64,000 nucleotides of DNA, from positions 12,958,982 to 13,022,981 of the forward strand of contig NC_041726.1 in assembly GCF_900700375.1 (NCBI RefSeq), read 5' to 3'. The position numbers and the translations under genes were made by a program. This stretch comes from Denticeps clupeoides. Lineage: Eukaryota; Chordata; Actinopteri; Clupeiformes; Denticipitidae. Shown here piece after piece: positions 1-21,027 of the stretch (within the stretch, counting starts at the first letter, position 1; every line of letters starts with the position of its first letter). Under the pieces are notes generated by a model that had not been told where the DNA came from, made no database searches, and was given only the letters and a program-made list of their open reading frames with translations.

Positions 1-5722
<5,722 letters not shown>

Positions 5723-6474
5723 TACAGTGGTGTGAAAAAGTGCTTGTCGCCTCTCTGATGTCCTACATTTACATTTACAGCATTTATCAGACACCCTTAT
5801 CCAGAGCGACTTACAATCAGTAGTTACAGGGACAGTCCCCCTGGAGCAATTTAGGGTTACGTGTCTTGCTCAGAGACACAATGAGAGGGGAACCTTCCCA
5901 GGTTCAAAAACACAACAACACTGCATTTCAGAAAAAGAACATCATATCAAAAGTAAAATAAGATGGTGGTAGTGAGAAGGTCTGAAGACTGTTTTGCTGC
6001 TGAAGGACCTGGAAGCCTTGCTGTGATAAATGTAACCATGAATTCTGCTGTCTACCTAAAAATATTGAAGGAGGATGTCCAGCCATCTGTTGGTGACCTC
6101 AAGCTGAAACAAACTTCAGCAGAACAACGATCCAAGTCCACCTCTGTTTAGCTTAAGAAAAACAAAATGAAGACTTTGGAGTTGCCTAGTCAAAGTCCTG
6201 ACCTGAATCCTATCGAGATGCTGTCACATGACCTTAAAAAGGCGGTTCACGCTCAAAAACCCTCCAATGTGTCTCAACTACAACAATCCTGCAGAGATGA
6301 GCGGAGAAAACTTCTCCACAGCACTGTAAAAGACTTGTTATTAAAAATGTCATTTACGTTTGGACTTTTTTTTCCCTCCATTTGTTTCATGATCTGAAGA
6401 ATTTAAATGTCAGAAACATGGGGGAGGAAAGTATGAAATCAGAGAATGGACAAGCACTTTTTCACACCACTGTA
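5723..6474 (+). mobile_element. Tc1/mariner DNA transposon, internally deleted, with nested SINE
   Basis: Both ends carry the same terminal inverted repeat: TACAGTGGTGTGAAAAAG at 5723 reads outward, and its complement closes the element at 6474. Between them lie pieces of a Tc1-type transposase. The segment near 6180-6300 encodes the catalytic-core end with the SPDLNPIE signature of the DD34E family, and 5963-6150 resembles the preceding region. Full Tc1 copies are about 1.3-1.6 kb, so this 752-bp copy has lost much of its middle and its N-terminal DNA-binding part, and it has several stops and frame changes. A tRNA-derived SINE copy lies just inside the left inverted repeat, so it arrived later. 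No active transposase is possible. Confidence 0.9.
5764..5915 (-). repeat. tRNA-derived SINE (type 2), nested in Tc1 element
   Basis: Read on the minus strand, this copy runs from a B-box-like stretch through a body to the tail CTCTGGATAAGGGTGTCTGA and then repeated AAATGTA. The same tail closes the L2-type LINE at 58.2 kb. It lacks the tRNA-like head seen in the copy at 9.44-9.59 kb, so it is 5' truncated. Confidence 0.8.
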
Positions 6475-6980
6475 TATATGCATCCAAGCAAATTATGGTA
6501 AATAAAAAAACCTGATGCACCAGTGACTCCCACATTACCTACCACATTACCTTAATCAATAGTAATGCAGATTATGAAGATCACGTAGTGATGACAAATG
6601 CTGTAATAATATAAATTGATAACTTCATTTGGGTTCTTGAGCTCTCAGATCCTCCTCCAGACTTTTTGTGTGTGTAACCAGGGCAGGCTGAGGCTATACT
6701 TTCAAGTCATAAGTTTTCCTATTAATAACGCAAAATAAATAAATCTATATTTATAAATATATAATATATATTAAAAATTATATTATCTTCCATACTTTCC
6801 CGTGTTGTCCCTTAAAATGTAATACAAAGATGTTTTATGCTATGTATCTAAATGTATCTTATGTAAATAATCAAACTTGTTGAAATCCAATAAAATAACA
6901 GCTAATCAATGCGACATCTGCCGTCCAGCATCACAACATCCGTTCAGACCGGAAACCTCCTTTATTTTGTTCTCTTCAAG
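6475..6980. promoter_or_regulatory. Region upstream of ing4
   Basis: About 500 bases between the Tc1 element and the ing4 start codon. It is AT-rich up to about 6880 and then becomes more balanced. No TATA box is obvious close to the start. The start codon lies inside AAGATGGCCGC, which fits the YY1 site that often spans transcription or translation starts of housekeeping genes. Confidence 0.5.
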
Positions 6981-9900
6981 ATGGCCGCGGGAATGTATCT
7001 TGAGCATTACTTGGACAGTATGTGCTTTTTTGCGATTCTCGTTGCCTTGTAATTTACATTGATCTGAAATTTAGACTTGAGCCCCGCTCCTTTTGCGTGT
7101 GGCGTATCTATACATGCGTGACCATTTTGATTGTGTGGTTTGAGAGCCGAAACTCACCTCTGAAGGCTCTCTGGCTAGCCTGCTGCTTAGCCGACGTAGC
7201 TAACGTTAACCGTTAGTTAAATTATCTCTATAGTCTTGTATATTATGTGTCTGTGTATATAGTTATCTGTATATTTTTTTAAATTGTAGAACGGCCTGTA
7301 ATGTGCTGCTGTTTGTGGATGGCGGAGTCTGGACCCACGCAGCAGATTCTGTGTGTTTACTGCTCTGTATTTGTTATTGATGTAGGGTAATGTGCTTGTA
7401 ATGTGTCTAGGGTGTATGGTCATGTAGTGAGTTCGACGCTGTTTTTAAAAAAGTCACCGTTAATATTCTGATTTTGCAATAAATTCCTTGTGTGAGCAGT
7501 TGTATTGATAGGTGCCTTGCTGGTGTGTCCCTTGTTTCTAGGTATAGAGAATCTGCCTTTTGAGCTGCAGAGGAATTTCCAACTTATGCGAGATCTGGAC
7601 CAGCGGACAGAGGGTGAGTTTGTCCAATAATGAATTTTATTGATTTTACAAATCTATATCTTTTAATAATACGTGCTTTTCACTTACAATAATGAGAGAG
7701 TGGTGTTATAATGCCATTATTAGTTATGATTTGTACTATACAGAGACATCCATTGCAAATGTAGTTCTCAGTTTTGTTGAGACTTCTTGTTTGTACAGCC
7801 ACATGCATAATTAAGCTTTAGTTTAATACTTGGCTGTAATGAATTCATTAGTTAAATGGTTTCTGCACATAAAAGAGCTGTGGATTTTTGAGGATCACTT
7901 TCATCTGACATGCAAAGTGATTTGTGTCATTGTCTCATCCTGTCAAAAATATAATATACGATATTATAAGCCAGAAGTTGTACTGCAATATATCCAATTA
8001 TTCGAAAGTACACATTAGAAATACTTAAAACCAATTAACTGTAATGTAAAAGTGTACACTGTAAACTGCATAAAGTTTTTGCATCATTAATAATGCATTG
8101 AAACCCATTTTCTTTTATGCACATTGTTTCTCTGTTATTGATTTATTGAGAACATATGTCTGATGTTTTTGCATTTCTGTATAACACAATCAAATAAATT
8201 AGACATGTGTAATGTAATAATTGTAATGCAACCATTAGATGAACTTTTTCATTAATTTTACTGTAAATTGATCAATTTTGACACATCTCACTTGAATTTC
8301 TCATAATCCCTTCAAAAATTTTTAGTCTGGTTTCTTTTGGTTCTATCCTCCAGACCTGAAAGGCCAGATTGACTCTCTGGCACAGGAGTACACAGCTAAT
8401 GCCCGCAGCCTTTCCTCCGAACAAAAGCTGTCCCTGCTCCGCCAGATCCAGCAGTCCTACGGAAAGTGCAAGGAGTTTGGAGATGATAAGGTCCAGCTGG
8501 CCATGCAGACTTATGAGATGGTCAGTTTCTGAATCAAGACAGTGTAAAATCTTTGATTTTAATACAAACCACAATTGTCATGTATGTATGTATTTTCAAA
8601 AATAATTTTAAGCCATTTCCTTACTTATTTTAGTTTAATTACCAGATTTTAGTTTCAAATGGATATTTAACTGTCTGGTATTCTTATCAGTTTTATTAAA
8701 ATTGTTGTAAATGCTCATTAGTTGGTTTATGTTTTGTGTAATTTGAAAAACACAGGTGGACAAGCACATCAGGCGTCTGGACACAGATCTTGCTCGCTTT
8801 GAGGCCGACCTAAAGGAAAAACAAATTGAGAGTACAGACTATGACTCTACTTCCAGCAAAGGAAACAAAAGTGAGGTTTTTATTTTCTCACCTTCTTTAT
8901 GTGAAAGTCTGGAATGTATTAAAATGTTAAATCTTTTCTTGCCAAAGGTGAAATTAGGGGCCCTAAGGAGAAAAGGCTTGCACGCACCAGGTCCAAGGTC
9001 AAGAACTCAGATGAGGATAGCAGCCCAAGGAGTGGCCAGAAGAAAGTTAAACTCATACAAAAGTATAGTGGATCATCTTTCCTTCTGTCTATTTCCATAA
9101 TTTTTCTTTCAGTTTAGAAATAGATTTTATTTTTTTAAATAAAATGTGATTTGTTCATGCACAGCATTTTTTGCACAACAAAAATTTCTGCACCACAGTA
9201 TATTTAAACTAAAGGTTTTTTAATTGTTACATTTTTTTTATTAATAATTCGTTTTAACAGAAATAATACACTGTCATATCATGTGGGGAGTATGTCATTA
9301 GGTATAAGATTCATGCACAAATGCATAAATCTTCTTTGATTATGCATAGAAACAATTAACAAACTATTTCTGACATCCAGAAGATTGAGTATAAAGACAA
9401 GCAATTTTTACAAACAAAATGAGCTTGTTGAAAAGATAAATGCTGTAAATGTTATGTAAAGGTATTAATCAGACACCCTTATCCAGAGCGACTTGCAATC
9501 GGTCGTTCCAGGGACACAATGGTAGTAAGTGGGATTTGAACCAGGGTCTTCTGGTTCATAGACAAGTGTTACCCACTAGGCTACTACCACTGTTAATAGC
9601 TCACAAACATCATTCTTTCTCTTTCTGGATGATTTAAATCCATTTGCAATACGGTGGTCAGTAGCAGTCGCTAAAGCTTTTCACTGCATATCATACCATG
9701 TATTACTGTGTATGTGACAATAAAAATGTAATAGTGAATAGAATAGCGCCTCATGTTATGTGTTATATCCAAAGTTGTAGATTAAGTCTCTTTATTCCTT
9801 TTTGTGGTTTATAGCAGTGAGTTTAACGCACCGTCTGTGAACTTTGGGAATGTGCACCCCTCGGATGTGCTGGACATGCCTGTGGACCCCAACGAGCCCA

Positions 9901-10515
9901 CATACTGCCTCTGCCATCAGGTGTCCTACGGGGAGATGATCGGATGTGACAATACGGATGTGAGTCTGGCCTTATTAAACTCCCTAATTTATAATATCTG
10001 CAAACTTCCATCCAACTTTTATTATTTTGTGCATGCTTGATCAAACTGTACACCGTTTAGAAGAAAAACAAAATCACAGCTCTGCAGTTGTCTTCGTCAA
10101 TTGTGATTACAAATACTTGCTGACATTGTTGAGTCTCTTTAATTTTCTCATTAGTGCTCCATCGAATGGTTCCACTTCGCTTGCGTCGGACTAACCACCA
10201 AACCCAGAGGCAAATGGTGAGTATCTGGAGTTTGCAGTTCTTGATTCCATGCTCTAGATCTCTCCATTCTAGACACAAGTTCCTAATTTATTAAATATTA
10301 GATGCAGCTGTTCCTAATTTCTTTGTTCGCCAAAGTAGTCCTTTTAAAATGCAGAAATACCAATGCAGGAGAAGCAAGAACTGCACATTTAATGTTTTAA
10401 CAACGAAAAATTATGTTGGAATATTGCCAACTCCATTTTTTTTTCCTTGTTTTGTCCTTCATTTCCTGTCTACAGGTACTGCCCACGGTGCTCTCAGGAG
10501 AGGAAGAAGAAGTGA
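6981..10515 (+). CDS. ing4: Inhibitor of growth protein 4 (8 coding exons)
   Basis: Exons: 6981-7017, 7542-7613, 8354-8520, 8756-8870, 8948-9062, 9815-9959, 10155-10216 and 10476-10515, 753 bases or 250 residues (human ING4 has 249). The protein opens [20 protein letters not shown], carries the coiled-coil ING domain (about residues 5-105), a basic nuclear-localisation stretch, and a C-terminal PHD finger with its full Cys/His set (CLCHQ...[23 protein letters not shown]) and a basic tail. By family knowledge it reads H3K4me3 through the PHD finger and is a subunit of the KAT7/HBO1 acetyltransferase complex in the nucleus. The MAAGMYL opening and ARSLSS segment favour ING4 over ING5. Intron 5 contains a SINE, and its acceptor is a TAGCAG tandem site. 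The coding sequence looks intact. Confidence 0.96.
9440..9594 (-). repeat. tRNA-derived SINE (type 2) with tRNA-like head, in ing4 intron 5
   Basis: On the minus strand the copy begins GGTAGTAGCCTAGTGGGTAA, an A-box-like start, followed by GGTTCAAATCCC, a good RNA polymerase III B box. It then jumps to the CTCTGGATAAGGGTGTCTGA tail, so the body is internally deleted compared with the copies at 5.8 and 29.8 kb. This copy shows best that the family is tRNA-derived. Confidence 0.85.
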
Positions 10516-12240
10516 ATGGGCCAACGTATTTATAGATGTATAGAGAGAAACGATCACTTAGAAACACACAGAGGGCAGTCTGCAGAATGACAGATGGTTA
10601 CATTTTCTGTTCTTGTCTTTCTGGCCTACTCGTGCCCTCAATAGACACCAATACAGAGCCACACCCTTATTTTTATTTTTTATTTGATTGGGTGCTTGTC
10701 TTCATGTTCTCGGTCTGTCCCTCCCTCACCCTGTCAAACAGATTAGTGGGCAAGAGAACAGCAGTTATATAGTTAATATAAAATAATAGAATGGCAGTGT
10801 TCATTTTGTTAGTTTGTTATGGTGTTACATTTTATATGTATTTGCTGTTGTATTACTTTTTTTTTTTTTATTTGAAAGGGTTTTGTAATCTAAACTTTAA
10901 ACATGACTAAGCTAATTTACATGAAAATATACAGGGTTCGTATTCTGGACCATTGTCTAATGGTTTGAGGACCTACACGGGCTTAGAGGTTATGTAATTG
11001 GACACTACAGAACGTCTTTCAATTCTAATGTTGTATTGGTTTGCCTTAACCAAGTCATGTTGCGCACTGCATTATGGGATCTGTAGTTTATCAGCACTTC
11101 ATATTACCAGGCCATAAAGTGATCTTGTGGAATGTGGCCCTCTGGCCGCGAGTTTGACACTTGTGAGCTAGATCCTTCAATGAAGTGATTAGAAGTATAT
11201 TTTCCATTATTTGACCCAGTGAACCATGTTCAGTATCAAAAATGTGTTTTTATAATGGCTACCATTGTGATTTGTTGAGGTATAACTGTTGACTGCTTTT
11301 TGAAAATACTGTAAAAATGAAGTTATGGTGCTCCAGGTGCATTTCGGGACTTGTGACATTAATGCTTGCATGAATGCAAGAACTACAACTTCACATCCTC
11401 ATCACTCACTGTAGTTCACAGATGAGTTTTTTAATTTCTTAGGATACAATACATTTACTACATATTGATTTCCAGCTGAGCTCAGTACAACTGTTTTGGT
11501 GCTTTGATTATTTTTCCCTTATTAGGCATGGATGTGCTATATTAACATTTCTGTTAATTGTGTAATGATGGCTATACTGATGTCACTTTTTTGTTTTGTC
11601 TTCCATTGGAGGTGAATGAATGAATGACTGTCTGAATTGTACAAAAGATAAAAAAGATCCTGTCTTTTATGCCTTGCAATATTGTTTTCTAGAAGGAATC
11701 TTTCATCCGTGTCTGTTGGTGTAAAGGTTGTGTGTTTCAATTCAGAATTAATATAAAGATGTCTATTAATTTCTATGCTTCTGAATCTTTTAGATGTTTG
11801 GGGGATGTGTTTGTAATATACCCATGTTTAGTTACCATCAGACTTTTCTATGACTGATTACTTGAGTTATCTTCTTATGTTCCTTTAGATAAGTATGCCC
11901 TGGATAACACGAGACATCTCAGGAACCAACCTGTCCATAAGACACTTTCATATGTGGAGTTTCAGTGCTTGACTAAGTCGAGACCATCACTGCGTATGTT
12001 AATCAGGACCGAGACGGTGGTGTTGCCTTGTGTCTGATCTTTTCAAACAATAGGGGCGTTGTGTTTTGTTTTTTTTCTATTGTGATGCTTGATGAAACTT
12101 TAGATGAATACACGTAGTTAATATTAGAATAAAACACAATTAGCGTTATACTTATCTACAGATTGCACCAAGGCACCAAGTTATTATTTTTAACCTCTTC
12201 AAGGTGTGCTGAAATGAGCCCTTTTAGCGGCGGGCGCTCA
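10516..12240. other. ing4 3' region and spacer to iffo1
   Basis: AT-rich DNA with no coding exon I can support. It should contain the ing4 3' UTR, but I cannot place the cleavage site. A sequence near 11130-11165 resembles a decayed dispersed repeat. A ZNF143/THAP11-type motif lies at 11068-11087 on the minus strand. Confidence 0.5.
11068..11087 (-). promoter_or_regulatory. ZNF143/THAP11-type motif
   Basis: The minus strand reads ACTACAGATCCCATAATGC, which by eye matches 16 of 19 positions of the SBS2 element (ACTACAATTCCCAGAATGC). This motif is normally found in promoters. Here it lies in the ing4-iffo1 interval, where I annotate no promoter. Confidence 0.6.
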
Positions 12241-17749
<5,509 letters not shown>

Positions 17750-17965
17750 TGAGATCATTACAGTGCTGTGAAATACTGCCCTTCAAGTTGGCGGAGTGAA
17801 TGGTTTCATTATTTTTTTTTTGGACTAAATTTAATGTTATCAGAACAAAGACTGTGTCCATGTTATATTGTGGGCAACCTATTACTGCATTTAATAGATA
17901 TTTATGGGGTTGAAGGTTAACTTCCATGCGCTGAATATAATATGTGAAATGTAATAATTGGAAAA

Positions 17966-18152
17966 TCTGCAAATCCCAATCCGCCAAGGTGCCGCTGAGC
18001 AGAGCACCGTCCCCACACACTGCTCCCCGGGCGCCTGTCATGGCTGCCCACTGCTCACCAAGGGTGATGGTTAAATGCAGAGGACACATGTTGTTGTGTC
18101 ACCGTGTGCTGTGCTGCAGTGTTTCACATGACAATCACTTCACCTTCACTTA
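17966..18152 (+). repeat. tRNA-derived SINE (type 1)
   Basis: Body and tail of a fish SINE family seen five times in this window. It starts just after the B-box region and ends in a tail reading CACATGACAATCACTTCAC. The tRNA-like head is missing. It lies about 280 bases past the iffo1 stop codon, probably in its 3' UTR or just beyond. Confidence 0.85.
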
Positions 18153-20380
18153 GCACTGAATATTTCATCTTGTTTTTACCCTTCCAAAGTTAAAGTGAAA
18201 TTATTCTGTTATTTAATAGTTGGGTTTAAACAAAGTAAGAACAAAGTTCCAGTATCGAATGTTCACTGCACTGTGTAGATCATTCGTCTTCAAGGAACAG
18301 GGGCTTTTATAATCCTACAATTGGATGATTACCAATAAAAATTATTGCTAGCTATTTATTTTTACTAAGAAATTCAGTAATTCTGGCTTCTAGAGCATTT
18401 TATCTTAAATTTGTATTTGAAAATTTGGGTAGACAAAAAATTGCTTAAAACTTTATTTGTTCGTTTATAACAAATATTTTCTGTGGAAAAATACGAACAA
18501 TTGGTATAAATATATGTAAACCAGAACCAAAGACTAGACACATCATTGTTCCTTATAAAAATGACATTGTTTTATTTTGCTACATTGATACAGTAAAGAA
18601 ATATCACAATTTTGGAACTTTTTTATGTTAGAACATATACAGCTACAAAATGTATAAACCTGGTTTAAACCTGCTACATAAATCTAATGGCACCTTTGAA
18701 GGATGTTCCACAAAAGGAGATGTTCTCTGGGAATTTTTTGATGGAGTCGTGATTGCCCGTTGGTGGACCAAATGATCTTGCTTTTGTTGAACAACTCCTG
18801 TCCCTTTCATACGCCTCAAGAAGGTTTATGTTTCTTAGTTTGGCAATTCAAAAGGGTCTGTGTCTTGGAAAAGCAGGATTGTGTGTATCTGATGAATATC
18901 AGTTTTTGAAGCTAAGTCCTCAATAGGTTGACAAAGATTGTTTTCATATTCATACCTTTCCTGTTGTTAATTGGGTAGCTACTCTGTGGCTAAAATTGAG
19001 TCATTTTGAAGAATCAATTGCAAGAAACCTATTTAGACCCAGTCTTTTTACCTTCATGTCTGCTTTGTTCACTTAATGGGCATGAGATGCTCATTAACAT
19101 GAGTGAATGATAAAGTGTTCAAAATAAACCATTGGGATTGTTGGAAATATACATATAATGTAAAAAAAAAAAAAATCCATAAATGAGTAGATGCGTCCAA
19201 AAAAAAACCCACAGTGCTGATCCTGCGATTAATGTACAGTCCATGATGTAAATATAAAAGCTTCCATTTGGGGGGTCTGCATACATTGCAGCTTTACCTT
19301 TATTGTTATAGCAAGAAAAAACTCTGTTAACCCATAGACCGCTCCTCTTTATGATATCGTCTCTACATCGTAAAAATGCAGTAACTACATGGGAAAGGGT
19401 TCAAGACCTGCCAGTAGGCCCCATAGGTTACTCTGAAATTAAAATATACCAATATTCAGCAATTAGGAGCAAATACAATTGGCAGGGCAGTATATCTGTA
19501 TAGTATTTATAATATGTATCATATGTCCAACTGGAGGACTGTTTGCAAGTGCTGAAAAACGGGTGTAACGTTGTGGGTGGCGCAGTTCATTTCAAATGCT
19601 CTGGATTGGATGCCAATAAAAATTGACGAGCTGAGCTCGGAGTTTAATTTACACCAGCGTGTCAGCGGTGCGGCTGGAGGGAAGGTTTGCACAATACTGA
19701 AGAAAACAATGTAATCTGTACGTGCTTGTAAAAAATTGCATTGCGAAGGATTTTGAGCTGCAGCAATAAAAAAAATTCCAAATGTTTCGATCTACTTTTC
19801 TCTTTTTTAATTGGAATGGAACCGATGGACCCAGATATTAAAGAGAGTCCCCTCGCTGCTGGGCAGTAATGATGTTAGGTCAGCTGTCTGGTCTCCTTCG
19901 TCTTGAACAGCCCCTTTCCTGGAGGGCTGAGGGCTGCATTTAATGCTTATGTCATTGTAGAAGATGCCAGACCACGGCCATCATGCTGATCACTTAGGGG
20001 GGAAATGAATGGTTGGTGAAGTTGGTGAGTCAGAACCCTGGGTGGGGAGGATCTTGTCTGACATCAGGATGATTAATCTCATGTCAGTAATTCAGTGCCA
20101 TTACTACTAGTAGTAACGTAGTAGTAATAGTACTAGTATGTAGTTTGTTGCGTATTGTAACAGCTAAATATCCGTGAAGAACAGCCAGTGGACGTGGTCC
20201 TGGTTTCTGATGTTATGGGGCATCCAGGAATGGGACAGTCCGCTAAGTTCTAAGTGCTGCGGGGGGGGGCGGGCTGGACCTGAGCCGGTAATTTGCGGCA
20301 TGTAAGTCGGCCTGATCCGGCGGCGTGACGTCCCGCGCCGGTTCGGGACGGGGCGGGGGGCGGAGGAAAGAGCAGAGTCA
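18153..20380. other. Spacer between iffo1 and vamp1
   Basis: AT-rich DNA, probably iffo1 3' UTR at its left end (AATAAA-type hexamer near 18333). I see no exon and no recognisable element. GC content climbs after 20200 towards vamp1. Confidence 0.5.
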
Positions 20381-21027
20381 ACACTGTTCACCTCCGCAGT
20401 GCTGCCGTCCCGCGGAGCTCAGAGGGAGAGAGAGAGATGGAGACAGGATGGAGAGAGAGAGAGAGAGAGAGAGGTGGGAGAGAGAGGGAGAGAGAGAGAG
20501 AGAGAGGTGGGAGAGAGAGAGGTGGGAGAGAGAGAGAGAGAGAGAGATGGGAGGAGAGAGGGAGAGAGAGAGAGGGAGAGAGAGAGATGGAGGAGGGGGG
20601 GAAGCCCCGCGCTGCAGCAGCAGCAGTGCAGAAGCCGAACCGCGTCGTTATCGTCTTCACTGCTCTCGATTTTTTTACATGTAAATGAGCGCAGCCTGAG
20701 CTCCGGCGCCTACAGACAAGTGAGTGGGTTTTATTGCGGAGGAAAGCAGGACATCTCGGAAGTTTTATCGCATTTTAACGTCGTGGCGTGAAATGCGCCT
20801 CGCTCACGACTGAATTTTTTTTTGTTCGATTTAATGCATCGGCGTTGAAGCTACGCAGCACTTTTAAAGACGAAAGATATTTACTGAGACTGAAGATAAA
20901 AATTAAAAAGATTTAGCGCTACTGCGTTTTATTCTGAATAACTTTATATACTAAACGCTGTGACGGATTAAAAACATATTTATTTCTCTCTCTCTCCCTC
21001 TCAGTTCATTAAGCTGCTGCCAACGAG
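20381..21027 (+). promoter_or_regulatory. vamp1 upstream region with long GA tract
   Basis: A purine tract made almost wholly of GA and GGGA units runs from about 20417 to 20590. GAGA-type tracts in promoters can form triplex DNA and affect nucleosomes. A CRE-like half site, GTGACGTCCC, lies near 20325. A GC-rich stretch follows. The first coding exon ends at 21029, so the start of transcription should be close by; I cannot place it. Confidence 0.5.

Noticed and set aside
20325-20791. Several open frames rich in Arg and Glu, or Ser and Leu
   Set aside because: They are translations of the GA tract upstream of vamp1; no splice or family support.
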